NCBI RefSeq assembly: GCF_000612725.1
Contig: NZ_HG964457.1
Coordinates: 155,568 to 219,567 of the forward strand
Direction of reading: 5' to 3'
Length of the DNA: 64,000 bases
Source: Mycolicibacterium austroafricanum
GTDB lineage: Bacteria > Actinomycetota > Actinomycetes > Mycobacteriales > Mycobacteriaceae
The notes under the pieces are model-generated. The model saw nothing but the letters and a program-made list of their open reading frames with translations, had not been told where the DNA came from and ran no database searches. This document shows positions 34,247 through 42,962 of this stretch, in pieces (within the stretch, counting starts at the first letter, position 1; every line of letters begins with the position of its first letter). The translations under genes and the position numbers were made by a program.

Positions 34247-35003
34247 ACGGGGCCAGCGTCACGCCGTCGGCGATCAGCCGTTCGCGCACCGCGGTCGCGA
34301 TCTGCACCGCCCCGGGTGAATCCCCGTGCACACAAACGGATTCCACGGTGATGGGGATGGTCGAACCGTCGACGGCGGCGACCCGTCCGGTGGTGACCAT
34401 GGAGATGACGCGGTCGACGATCTCGTCGACGTCGCGCAGCACCGCGTTGCGTTCCCGGCGGGAGACCAGTTGCCCGTCGGGCCGGTAGGCCCGGTCGGCG
34501 AAGGCCTCGGGAACGGTGCGCAGCCCCAGTTCGGTTGCCGCGGTGAAGAACACCGACCCGGCCAGCCCGAGGACCGGCAGCGTGGGGTCGACGGTGTGAA
34601 CGGCCTCGGCCACGGCGTGGGCCTGCAGGTGATTGGTGGTAATCGCGTTGTACAGCGCCCCATGTGGTTTCACATAGGACACCGACGAGCCGGCGACGGC
34701 GGCCAGCGTCGACAACGCGCCGATCTGGTACATCACGTCGGCGACCAGGTCCTCGGCGCTGACGTCGATGAAGCGCCTGCCGAACCCGGCCAGATCGCGG
34801 TAGCTCACCTGGGCGCCGATCCGCACTCCACGTGCGGCGGCCGCTCGGCACACCCTCACCAGGGTTGCGGGGTCGCCGGCGTGAAATCCGCACGCCACGT
34901 TGGCGGACGTGACGATGTCGAGCATCGCGTCGTCGTCGCCGAGCGTCCACACGCCGAAGCCCTCGCCGAGGTCGGCGTTGAGGTCGACGGAGACCGTGGT
35001 CAT
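34239..35003 (-). CDS. pxpA: 5-oxoprolinase subunit PxpA (LamB/YcsF family)
   Basis: PxpA works with PxpB and PxpC to hydrolyse 5-oxoproline to glutamate using ATP. The 254-residue protein begins VDLNADLGEGFGVWTLGDDDAMLD and has SANVACGFHAGDP and KPHGALYN, all diagnostic of the family. PxpB and PxpC genes are not beside it here. It lies downstream of aztA on the same strand with ten bases between, so it could be read from the zinc-regulated promoter, which would be an unexpected link. Confidence 0.9.
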   Translation of the reverse strand: MTTVSVDLNADLGEGFGVWTLGDDDAMLDIVTSANVACGFHAGDPATLVRVCRAAAARGVRIGAQVSYRDLAGFGRRFIDVSAEDLVADVMYQIGALSTLAAVAGSSVSYVKPHGALYNAITTNHLQAHAVAEAVHTVDPTLPVLGLAGSVFFTAATELGLRTVPEAFADRAYRPDGQLVSRRERNAVLRDVDEIVDRVISMVTTGRVAAVDGSTIPITVESVCVHGDSPGAVQIATAVRERLIADGVTLAPFS

Positions 35004-35013
35004 GGCGTTCAGC

Positions 35014-35670
35014 CTAGTGCGGGCCCGGCCTGTCCAGATCGATGCGATGGTCGGCGGTCTGCACGACGGCGGGGTCGTGGGTGGCGGTGACCACCGTGGT
35101 GCCCTCGCCGGCGAGACGCCGGAGATGGCCGATCACCACGCCGGCCGAGTCGGTGTCCAGGCCGGTGGTCGGCTCGTCGAGCAGCAGCAGCGGGGCCTGC
35201 TGCACGAACGCCTGGGCCAACAGGACCCGTTGCCGCTGACCTCCGGAGAGCTCCCCGAGGGCCCGGTGCCGAAGATCGCTCAGACCCAGTTCGGTCAGCC
35301 AGTGCTCGACCACCGCGCGGTCATCGGCCTTCGGCCTCCGCAGCAGTCCGAGCCGGCGCCAGCGTCCCATCATGACCGCCTCGCCGGCGGTGACGGGAAA
35401 GGAGTCGGTGACTGCGCTGCGTTGCACGGCGAGGGCGATGTTGCGCGCGTCGACGTCCACCCGGCCGGTGGCGGGGCGGAGCACCCCGGCAAGCAGGCTC
35501 AACAGCGTCGACTTCCCCGAGCCGTTCGCCCCCACGACGGCCGTCACGGCGCCCGGGGTGACGGACAGTGTCAGGCCACGGAACACCGGCATGCCGGGGT
35601 AGCCGAAGTCGACTGCCGACACGTCGATTCGGGCGGTGGCCGAGGTGCCCTTATTAAAAATGATTGTCAT
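35014..35670 (-). CDS. aztA: Zinc ABC transporter ATP-binding protein AztA
   Basis: This 218-residue ABC ATPase has Walker A GANGSGKST, signature LSGGQRQR and Walker B PLLLLDEPTTGLD. With AztB and AztC it drives high-affinity zinc uptake. The ATG at 35670 lies in Zur box 3, with codons 1-6 overlapping the palindrome. A GTG at 35622 would place the box 33 bases upstream and give 202 residues; neither has a Shine-Dalgarno. It diverges from aztB with 20 bases between the proposed starts. The downstream pxpA may be co-transcribed. Confidence 0.88.
   Translation of the reverse strand: MTIIFNKGTSATARIDVSAVDFGYPGMPVFRGLTLSVTPGAVTAVVGANGSGKSTLLSLLAGVLRPATGRVDVDARNIALAVQRSAVTDSFPVTAGEAVMMGRWRRLGLLRRPKADDRAVVEHWLTELGLSDLRHRALGELSGGQRQRVLLAQAFVQQAPLLLLDEPTTGLDTDSAGVVIGHLRRLAGEGTTVVTATHDPAVVQTADHRIDLDRPGPH
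35655..35669. promoter_or_regulatory. Zur box 3 (aztA / aztB)
   Basis: TAAAAATGATTGTCA differs at two positions from TGAAAATNATTTTCA and is flanked by TTAT on the left. It lies in the 20-base gap region between the divergent aztA and aztB starts and overlaps the first codons of the longer aztA frame. One box can serve both directions. Confidence 0.78.
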
Positions 35671-35690
35671 TACTGCTAAGACTTTACGGC

Positions 35691-37685
35691 ATGATGCACG
35701 CGCTGGTCGACCCGTTCCAGGCCGACATGGTCCTGCGGGCCTTGGTCGCCGGCGTGATCGCCGCGTGCCTGTGCTCACTCGTTGGCTGTTGGGTCCTGTT
35801 GCGCGGCAACGTCTTCCTCGGCGAAGCGATGACACACGGCATGCTGCCCGGGGTGGCCCTGGCGGCACTGCTGGGAATCAGCCTGCTCATCGGCGGCCTG
35901 GTCGCCGCCCTGGTCATGGCAGTGGGTGTCGCTGCCCTCGGAAGGTCGTCGAGACTGTCGTCCGACACCAGCGTCGGGCTGCTGCTGGTCGGCATGCTCG
36001 CCCTCGGCGTCATCGTGGTGTCCCGCTCGCAGAGCTTCGCCGTCGACCTCACCGGATTCCTGTTCGGCGACGTATTCGCCGTCCGCACCGCCGACCTCGT
36101 CGTCCTTGCGACGGCGCTCGTCCTGACGCTGGGAGCTGTGATCATCGGGCACCGCGCATTCGTCGCCGTCACATTCGATCCGCGCAAGGCCGCGACACTC
36201 GGACTGCGCCCGCAGCTCGCGATCCCGGTGCTGACCATGCTCATGGCCGTCGCGATGGTGGCGTCCTTCCACGTCGTCGGCACCCTGCTCGTGCTCGGAC
36301 TGCTCGTCGCGCCTCCCGCGGCCGCCTTGGCCTGGTCCCGATCGATCCCGCGGGTCATGTTGCTGTCCGCCCTGATCGGCTCGGCCGCAGTCTATTTGGG
36401 TCTGCTCATCTCGTGGTATGCCGGCACGGCCGGTGGTGCGACGATCGCGGGGGTGGCTGTTCTGATCTTCTTCGCCTCCACGCTGCTGTCGTTCGGCCGG
36501 GGCAACTGGAAGCGCATGTCTGTCGTCGCCGCCTCGGCCTGCGTGGTGGCGGGTTGCGGAACCGGGGGCGAGTCGCCGGCGCCGGCTGAACAGCCGACGT
36601 CCGCCGGCGAGGACGAAGTCGTCGTGGAAGGAGCGCGCGAACTCGACGGCGCCCTGACCAGGTTGGTGCTCGTGGACCCGGCCACCGGTGCCACCTCGGT
36701 CTATGACGCCGTCGACGAGGTGGAGACGTCGATCGGCTCGTACGGGCCGGTCGACGGTATCAGTGGTGACGGCCGGTTCGCCTACCTGCGCACCGGCGGC
36801 CGCACCACGGTCGTCGACGCCGGTGCATGGACCTTCGGCCACGGCGACCACGACCACTATTTCGCCACCGAACCGGCGGAGGTCGCCACTCTCGACGTGC
36901 CTGCGGCCTCCGTCAGCGCCGTCAACTCGATCGTCGCCGTCCGGACACCGACGAACGCGACAGCATTGTTCGACCGGGAGAAGCTGGCGGACAACGTCAT
37001 CGAAGCGCCCGCGGGACTCGCGCTCTCCCCGGACGTGGTCGCGGTGGCGCCCTACGGCAGTCGGCTCGTCACGGTCACGGCAGCGGGCCGGATGCAGGTG
37101 ACCGGGGATACCGGGACCACGGATCTGGTCGGCGAATGCCCGAACCCGACCTGGGCGATGCCGACCCGACGCGCCGTGGTCTTCGGGTGCGACACCGGGG
37201 CGGTCAGGGTCACCGGGGGCGACGGGGACCTGACCGTCACCCCCGCTCCGTTCCCGGCAGAGGCGCCGGTCGAGCGTCCCCGGCGGATGGAGCACCGCGA
37301 CCGAGCCGACGTCTTCGCGGGGGTGTCTGCAGGTACGGTGTGGATACTCGACAGCAGGCAGCGATCGTGGACGCTGATCCCGGTAGCGGATGCGGTGGCG
37401 ACCAACACTGCCGGTGGCGGAACCGTTCTGGTCCTGCACCGCGACGGCACGCTCAGCGCATACGACGTCAACTCTCGCGCCGAGACCGCGCGGATTCCGT
37501 TGTTCCCTGACGACATCCCCGCCGACGGTGCACAACCGGTCGTCGACCTCGACTCCGACCGGGCCTACGTGAACAACGCGGCCACCCGCGAGGTCTACGA
37601 GATCGACTACGCAGACGGGCTGCGGATCGCCCGCACGCTGCGCACCGAGGTGGCTCCCGGCCTGATGGTGGAGGCCGGCCGGTGA
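35691..37685 (+). CDS. aztB: Zinc ABC transporter permease AztB fused in frame to an extracytoplasmic beta-propeller-like domain
   Basis: One uninterrupted frame encodes 664 residues. Residues 1-275 are a ZnuB/AztB-type permease with about eight helices (GCWVLLRGNVFLGEAMTHGML; SFHVVGTLLVLGLLVAPPA). At residue 276, WKR is followed by MSVVAASACVVAGCGTGGE, which reads like a lipoprotein signal with lipobox VAGC. About 370 residues of repeated beta-propeller-like sequence follow, with a His-rich GHGDHDHYF. Either it is a true fusion, the signal acting as an extra helix, or translation restarts at ATG 36516 (GGAAG is close upstream), giving a 389-residue lipoprotein. The stop overlaps the aztC start (GTGA). 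Confidence 0.85.
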   Translation: MMHALVDPFQADMVLRALVAGVIAACLCSLVGCWVLLRGNVFLGEAMTHGMLPGVALAALLGISLLIGGLVAALVMAVGVAALGRSSRLSSDTSVGLLLVGMLALGVIVVSRSQSFAVDLTGFLFGDVFAVRTADLVVLATALVLTLGAVIIGHRAFVAVTFDPRKAATLGLRPQLAIPVLTMLMAVAMVASFHVVGTLLVLGLLVAPPAAALAWSRSIPRVMLLSALIGSAAVYLGLLISWYAGTAGGATIAGVAVLIFFASTLLSFGRGNWKRMSVVAASACVVAGCGTGGESPAPAEQPTSAGEDEVVVEGARELDGALTRLVLVDPATGATSVYDAVDEVETSIGSYGPVDGISGDGRFAYLRTGGRTTVVDAGAWTFGHGDHDHYFATEPAEVATLDVPAASVSAVNSIVAVRTPTNATALFDREKLADNVIEAPAGLALSPDVVAVAPYGSRLVTVTAAGRMQVTGDTGTTDLVGECPNPTWAMPTRRAVVFGCDTGAVRVTGGDGDLTVTPAPFPAEAPVERPRRMEHRDRADVFAGVSAGTVWILDSRQRSWTLIPVADAVATNTAGGGTVLVLHRDGTLSAYDVNSRAETARIPLFPDDIPADGAQPVVDLDSDRAYVNNAATREVYEIDYADGLRIARTLRTEVAPGLMVEAGR

Positions 37686-38590
37686 GGCGGTGGACGCTGG
37701 TCTGCATCTGCGCGATCCTGACCGCGGTTGCTGCGTGCACTGGTGGCACTGCCGCCTCGGCCACGGGTGAGGTCATCGTCACCACGAACATCCTCGGGGA
37801 TGTCGTCCGCAACGTGGTCGGCGATGCTGCCGACGTCCGCGTGCTGATGCAACCGAATGCCGACCCCCATTCCTTCGGCGTCTCCGCCCAGGACGCGGCG
37901 GCCATGGGTCGTGCCGGCCTGATCGTCTACAACGGACTCGGCCTGGAAGAGACTGTCATCCGCAATGTGGAAAGCGCTGCAGCCGAGGGGGTTCCGACGC
38001 TCGCGGTGACCGACCACGTCGACCCGATCGAGTTTGCGGAAGGGGACAGCGCCGGCACCTCTGACCCACACTTCTGGACCGATCCGCAGCGCATGATCAT
38101 GGCGGTGGACGCCATCGAGGAGGCGGTCCGCGAGATTGACGGAATCGACCGCGACGCCGTGGCACGCAACGCCGAGAGCTACCGCGCGAAGCTGCGGGAA
38201 CTCGACACCTCGATGCGCACCGGCTTCGACACCATCCCGGCCGAACGGCGCAAGCTGGTGACCAACCACCACGTATTGGGTTATCTCGCGCAGCGCTTCG
38301 GTTTCACAGTGACCGGCGCGGTTGTGCCCAGCGGAACCACTCTCGCCGCGCCCAGCGCGTCAGATCTGCAGTCTCTGGTCGACGCAATCGATTTCGCGCG
38401 GGTGCCCGCGATCTTCGTCGACTCGTCGCAACCTGACAAGTTGGCCAGGGTGCTGGCCCGGGATGCCGGCGTGGACGTCGAAATCGTGCCCCTCTACAGC
38501 GAGTCACTCAGCCCTCCCGGCACCCCCGGAGCGACCTACCTCGACATGATGCGCGCCAACACCGACGCCATCATCACCGGCCTGCGCTGA
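37682..38590 (+). CDS. aztC: Zinc ABC transporter substrate-binding lipoprotein AztC
   Basis: This 302-residue cluster A-I metal-binding protein has a lipobox VAAC at the end of its signal (CICAILTAVAACTGG). Candidate zinc ligands are NADPHSFG, DPHFWTDPQ, NHHVLGY and the late Asp in FVDSSQPDKL. It lacks the long His-rich loop of ZnuA, as AztC proteins do, and depends on AztD for loading in the Paracoccus system. The GTG overlaps the upstream stop; aztD follows after 38 bases. It delivers zinc to AztB in the membrane. Confidence 0.9.
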   Translation: MRRWTLVCICAILTAVAACTGGTAASATGEVIVTTNILGDVVRNVVGDAADVRVLMQPNADPHSFGVSAQDAAAMGRAGLIVYNGLGLEETVIRNVESAAAEGVPTLAVTDHVDPIEFAEGDSAGTSDPHFWTDPQRMIMAVDAIEEAVREIDGIDRDAVARNAESYRAKLRELDTSMRTGFDTIPAERRKLVTNHHVLGYLAQRFGFTVTGAVVPSGTTLAAPSASDLQSLVDAIDFARVPAIFVDSSQPDKLARVLARDAGVDVEIVPLYSESLSPPGTPGATYLDMMRANTDAIITGLR

Positions 38591-38628
38591 CCGCAGGTCA
38601 AGACAATTCAGCTCGGAAGGGAGCGAAC

Positions 38629-39822
38629 ATGTCCAATCCGCGGTGGCTGTACCGCGTCGGAGTGTTGTCGTGTGCGGCGGCGCTGACCGCCTGCTCGTCG
38701 GGCGACGACAACGCCCAAAGCGCGGGGACTTCCGAGCCGACCTCACCGGTTCAGAGCGCCCCGATCCCCGAACCCCTGGTGGCCACCTACGACGGCGGCC
38801 TCTACGTTCTCGACGGTGAGACGCTGGAGCTCAGGCAGGACATTCCGCTCGACGGGTTCCTGCGCGTCAACCCGGCCGGCGACGACGCGCACGTGCTGGT
38901 GACCACGAACGAGGGGTTCCGGATCCTCGACGCGGCATCCGGGCAGCTCACCGACGAGACCTTCCCGGCTGCAGAAGCGGGACACGTTGTGCCGCACGGG
39001 GAAACGACGGTGCTGTTCGCCGACGGCTCCGGTGAGATCACCGCATTCGATCCGCACGCGCTGGCGGACGGCATGCCGGAGACGCAGACGTTCACCACTC
39101 CGCAACCCCATCACGGGGTGGCGGTGATTCTGTCCGACGGGACCCTGGTGCACAGCCTCGGCGATGCCGAAAGCCGCACCGGCGCCGTCGCGCTGCAGGG
39201 CGACCGTGAGATCGCGCGCAACGAGAACTGCCCCGGCCTGCACGGCGAGACCGTCGTCGCCGACGAGGAGGTGGTGCTCGGCTGCGAGAACGGCGCACTG
39301 ATCTTCGCCAACGGTCGCTTCACCAAGGTGGCGAGCCCGACTCCGTACGGCCGCATCGGCAACATCAAGGGCCACGACGACTCCCCGGTAGCGCTGGGCG
39401 ACATGAAGATCGACCCGGACGCCGAGCTGGAGCGCCCCACGCAGTTCTCGCTGATCGACACCACCACCGACAAGCTCACGCTGGTGCAGCTACCGCCGTC
39501 GGTGAGCTACTCCTTCCGGTCGCTGGCCAGGGGACCCCAAGCCGAGGCGCTGATCCTGGGCACCGACGGCAAGCTGTATGTGTTCGATCCGGTGACGGGT
39601 GCGCAGATCAAGACCATCGATGTGACCGGCGCATGGACCGAACCAGACGACTGGCAGGATCCGCGGCCGACCGTCTTCACCCGTGAGGACGTCGTGTACG
39701 TCACCGATCCCGCCACCAGGCAGATCCACCTGCTCGACCTGCAGAGCGGGACGGTGACCGCGTCGGTGACGCTGGACCAGGCGCCGAACGAGTTGAGTGG
39801 GGCCGTCGGCCACGACCACTGA
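38629..39822 (+). CDS. aztD: Zinc metallochaperone AztD
   Basis: This 397-residue exported protein has a lipobox LTAC (CAAALTACSSGDDN) and a seven-bladed beta-propeller-type body. His-containing loops include VVPHGETT, TTPQPHHGVAV, CPGLHGETVV and NIKGHDDSPVALGD, plus a terminal HDH. AztD binds zinc in the periplasm and hands it to AztC. A strong Shine-Dalgarno GGAAGGGAG precedes the ATG. The gene completes the aztBCD operon; the propeller-like domain fused to AztB may be a diverged relative. Confidence 0.88.
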   Translation: MSNPRWLYRVGVLSCAAALTACSSGDDNAQSAGTSEPTSPVQSAPIPEPLVATYDGGLYVLDGETLELRQDIPLDGFLRVNPAGDDAHVLVTTNEGFRILDAASGQLTDETFPAAEAGHVVPHGETTVLFADGSGEITAFDPHALADGMPETQTFTTPQPHHGVAVILSDGTLVHSLGDAESRTGAVALQGDREIARNENCPGLHGETVVADEEVVLGCENGALIFANGRFTKVASPTPYGRIGNIKGHDDSPVALGDMKIDPDAELERPTQFSLIDTTTDKLTLVQLPPSVSYSFRSLARGPQAEALILGTDGKLYVFDPVTGAQIKTIDVTGAWTEPDDWQDPRPTVFTREDVVYVTDPATRQIHLLDLQSGTVTASVTLDQAPNELSGAVGHDH

Positions 39823-39842
39823 AACAGTGCGACGATGGCAGG

Positions 39843-40688
39843 GTGACGCGTGCTGACATCTTCATCACCGCAGCGGAACTGGCCCGCCTGATCGCCGAAG
39901 GCGCACCTGTGAACGTCCTCGATGTCCGCTGGGAGCTGACCCGGCCGGACGGACGGGAGGCGTACACCCGAGGGCATGTGCCCGGGGCGGTGTACGTCTC
40001 CCTCGAGGACGAACTCAGCGACCATGCCGTCACCGGTCGCGGGCGTCATCCCCTTCCCTCGGGAGATTCCGTCGAGTCGGCGGCGCGCCGCTGGGGCCTA
40101 CGCCGGGGCGTTCCCACCGTTGTCTACGACGACTGGAATCGAGCCGGCTCGGCACGCGCATGGTGGGTGTTGACCGCAGCCGGCATCGGAGGGGTGCGGA
40201 TCCTCGACGGTGGACTGGCCGCGTGGACCGCTGCCGGTGGGCGGCTCGAAACTGGGGTCCCGGCAATCGAACCCGGCGACGTCGCGGTCGAGTTCCGCGA
40301 CCTGTACCGTGGTGCGCTGCCCGCCCTCACCGCCGAGGACGTGACCGGGTTCGACGGAGTGCTGCTCGACGCCAGGGCGCCGGAGCGGTTCCGTGGTGAC
40401 ACCGAGCCCGTCGACCGGGTGGCTGGTCACATTCCGGGTGCCCGCAACGCGCCGAGTGTCGAAACCCTTTCCGTTGACGGCACGTTCCTGCCCGACGATG
40501 AGCTGGTCCGCTACTTCCGAGGTCGCGGCGCCACCGAGGGCGGTGTCGGCGTCTACTGCGGATCCGGTGTCACCGCCGCGGTGACCATCGCTGCGCTGCG
40601 GGCAACCGGCGTCGAGGCCAAGCTGTTCCCCGGCTCGTGGTCACAGTGGAGTGCGGACGCCTCGCGCCCGGTCGCCACGGGGGAGTGA
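39843..40688 (+). CDS. Sulfurtransferase (two-domain rhodanese)
   Basis: This 281-residue protein has two rhodanese domains. The first is catalytically inactive (DVRWELTRPDGREAY). The second has the active-site loop CGSGVTA with the catalytic Cys and the CRAPER-like LLDARAPERFRGD. CGSGVTA is the thiosulfate/3-mercaptopyruvate sulfurtransferase form. It follows aztD after 20 bases with a GTG start and may be co-transcribed. A link to zinc, for example thiol supply, is speculative. Confidence 0.88.
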   Translation: MTRADIFITAAELARLIAEGAPVNVLDVRWELTRPDGREAYTRGHVPGAVYVSLEDELSDHAVTGRGRHPLPSGDSVESAARRWGLRRGVPTVVYDDWNRAGSARAWWVLTAAGIGGVRILDGGLAAWTAAGGRLETGVPAIEPGDVAVEFRDLYRGALPALTAEDVTGFDGVLLDARAPERFRGDTEPVDRVAGHIPGARNAPSVETLSVDGTFLPDDELVRYFRGRGATEGGVGVYCGSGVTAAVTIAALRATGVEAKLFPGSWSQWSADASRPVATGE

Positions 40689-40695
40689 GGTCCCG

Positions 40696-41844
40696 TCAAT
40701 TTGCGTGACTGTGCGTCACGCCCCAGGCTGGGAGTGGATCGGCGTATTCCGTCCAAATCTGTTCGCCTTCGGCCAGTTCGGCATCCGTCAGCAGCGCGTC
40801 CTCGAGCAGTCGCCGCACCTTGTCGCGGTCGAGCTTCACCCCGATGAACACGATCTCCTGGCCCGGCGCGATCTCGGTCGACGACCAGTACTGGGCGGGC
40901 TCGATCACGAGGTTCGGTCCGGCCTGCGACCAGATAGCCGCGATCGTCGGTCTACTGGCGATCCAGCAGAACCCCTTGCTGCGCAGGATCCGCGTCATCT
41001 TCCCGAGCGATTCGGCGAGCCGTTGGGGATGGAACGGCCGGTCCGAGTGGAACGTCATCGAGCTGATGCCGTACTCCTCGGTCTCGGGCGTGTGGCCGTC
41101 GGCGATTTCCTAGTCCCAGCCGGGCGCCTCTTCTGCGGCGATGGGATCGAACAGGCCGGTGTCGAGCACCTCGGCGATGTCGACGACGCCGTGATCGGTC
41201 CGGATGAGTTTCGCGGTCGGGTTGAGACGGCGCACCAGGGTCTCCGCCGTGCCGAGCGTGGCCGCGCTGACCAGATCCGTCTTGTTCAGCAGGATGACGT
41301 CGGCGAATTCCACCTGGTCGACGAGAAGGTCCGAGATGCTGCGGGCATCGCCCTCGCCGGCCGTCAGATCGCGGTCGGCGAGTGCTTCACCGCGGGCGAT
41401 CTCGGTGAGGAAGGTCGACGCGTCGACGACCGTCACCAGAGTGTCGAGACGCGCGAGTTGTCCGAGGCTGGACCCGTCCTCGAACTCCCAGCTGAACGTA
41501 GCCGCCACCGGCATCGGTTCGGAGATGCCGGTCGATTCGATGACCAACTGGTCGAATCGTTGTTGGCGGGCGAGCGCACCGACCGCCTCGATCAGGTCCT
41601 CGCGCAGCGTGCAGCAGATGAAGCCGTTGGTCAGCTCGACGAGCTTCTCCTGAGTGCGATCGAGGTGTCCCTGGCCGGCGACCAGCGCGGCGTCGATGTT
41701 GACCTCACTCATGTCGTTGACGATCACCGCGACCCGCCGCCCTTCCCGATTGGCGAGGATGTGGTTGAGCAGGGTGGTCTTGCCTGCCCCCAGAAAGCCG
41801 GAGAGGACGGTGACGGGAAGCAGGGGAGCGGGCGCCGATGACAT
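40696..41844 (-). pseudogene. CobW/COG0523 GTP-binding zinc metallochaperone interrupted by one in-frame TAG
   Basis: The frame is continuous except for a TAG at 41110-41112 (complement) in GWD-stop-EIADGHTPETEEYG. The first part has the P-loop GFLGAGKTT, the altered CxCC motif GFICCTLR (first Cys is Phe), VIESTGISEP and NKTD. After 17 in-frame codons the second part begins MTFHSDRPFHPQRL and holds the complete CobW C-terminal domain. Joined, the length (382 codons) is normal for ZigA/YciC-type proteins, which use GTP to deliver zinc under starvation. A near-perfect Zur box precedes it. The G-domain piece (244 residues) might still be made. A sequencing error cannot be excluded. Confidence 0.85.
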
Positions 41845-41852
41845 GTTCTTAA

Positions 41853-41867
41853 TGATAATCATTTTCA
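41853..41867. promoter_or_regulatory. Zur box 4 (COG0523 gene)
   Basis: TGATAATCATTTTCA differs from TGAAAATNATTTTCA at one position, the best match in the window. It ends nine bases from the ATG of the interrupted CobW gene. Confidence 0.88.
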
Positions 41868-41908
41868 ATAAGTGCGGCAACCGACATTGCGCGATGTGCG
41901 TCAGTTAA

Positions 41909-41923
41909 TGAAAACGGTTATCG
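41909..41923. promoter_or_regulatory. Zur box 5 (znuA)
   Basis: TGAAAACGGTTATCG is a weaker palindrome (four mismatches to TGAAAATNATTTTCA) with AT-rich flanks. It lies just before the GTG of znuA at 41931 and 41 bases from box 4. Confidence 0.6.
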
Positions 41924-41930
41924 TTGCGAA

Positions 41931-42962
41931 GTGATTTCCTCGTTCCGGGGCGTGCGCGTCCTCGCCGCGATCCTCGCCGTCTCCCTGCCCTTCGTCCTGT
42001 CCGCCTGCGGCGGCGACGACACCTCCGCCATGGACACCTCGGCCGCCCCGGACTGCCCGACGACGCCCGTGAACGTGGTGGTCAGCGTCGACCAGTGGGG
42101 AAACATCGTGTCGCAGCTCGGCGGTGCGTGCGCCGAGGTCACCACGGTGCTGGCCGGCTCGGCAGTCGACCCCCACGACTACGAGCCCGCACCGTCGGAC
42201 GCCGCGGACTTCGAGGGTGCGCAGCTCGTCGTCCTCAACGGCGGCCATTACGACGAGTGGGCTGCCAAGCTGGCCGCGACGTCGGCGGCGGACGCACCGG
42301 TGGTCAACGCCGTCGAGCTCAGCGGCGGTCACGCCGAGCAAGGCCAAGAGCACGCGGGCGAGGACGGGCACGGTCACGCCGAGGAGGGGCAAGAGCACGC
42401 GGGCGAGCAAGGCCAAGAGCTCGGCGACGAGGGCAACCCACACGTCTGGTACAACCCGACCGCGGTGACCGAGGTCGCCGAAGCCGTCACCGCCCAACTC
42501 GGCAAGCTCTCCCCCGACGCGGCGGGGTACTTCGCCGAACGTCACGCCGAGTTCGCCGAGTCGATGAAGCCGTATGACGAGGTGATCGCTGCGATCAAGG
42601 CGGGTGCGACCGGCAGGACCTACGCGGCCACCGAGAGCGTGTTCGGCGATATGGCCACCGCGCTCGGGTTGGTGGATCGGACGCCGCAGGGCTACCAGGT
42701 CGCCGCGGCCAACGAGAGCGACCCGTCGCCGGCAGACCTCGACGCCTTCCTGCAGCTGCTCGCCGACCGTGGTGTCGACGTACTGATCTACAACACCCAG
42801 ACCGAGGGTTCGGTGCCCGAGCAGATCCGCTCGGCGGCCGAACAGGCGGGCATCGCCGTCGTCGACGTGACCGAAACATTGCCCTCGGATGCCAAGTCGT
42901 TCCAGGATTGGCAGGTGGCACAACTCGATTCCCTGGCCAAGGCCCTCGATGTCAGGACCTGA
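41931..42962 (+). CDS. znuA: Zinc ABC transporter substrate-binding protein ZnuA
   Basis: This 343-residue cluster A-I lipoprotein has a signal ending in the lipobox LSAC (PFVLSACGGDDTS). Zinc ligands are suggested in GSAVDPHDYEP, GNPHVWYNP, the YAATESVFGDM region and YNTQTEG. A His/Glu-rich loop (about residues 133-165) contains two near-identical GHAEQGQEHAGE-type units and is typical of ZnuA zinc-loading loops. The GTG start follows Zur box 5. The 3' end overlaps znuC by 14 bases. Confidence 0.93.
   Translation: MISSFRGVRVLAAILAVSLPFVLSACGGDDTSAMDTSAAPDCPTTPVNVVVSVDQWGNIVSQLGGACAEVTTVLAGSAVDPHDYEPAPSDAADFEGAQLVVLNGGHYDEWAAKLAATSAADAPVVNAVELSGGHAEQGQEHAGEDGHGHAEEGQEHAGEQGQELGDEGNPHVWYNPTAVTEVAEAVTAQLGKLSPDAAGYFAERHAEFAESMKPYDEVIAAIKAGATGRTYAATESVFGDMATALGLVDRTPQGYQVAAANESDPSPADLDAFLQLLADRGVDVLIYNTQTEGSVPEQIRSAAEQAGIAVVDVTETLPSDAKSFQDWQVAQLDSLAKALDVRT
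42327..42407 (+). repeat. Direct repeat encoding the ZnuA histidine/glutamate-rich loop
   Basis: Two 36-base copies (42327-42362 and 42372-42407), offset by 45 bases, encode GHAEQGQEHAGE and GHAEEGQEHAGE. A third partial copy, GAGCAAGGCCAAGAGC (42405-42420), follows. This looks like recent tandem duplication within the metal-binding loop. Confidence 0.85.
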
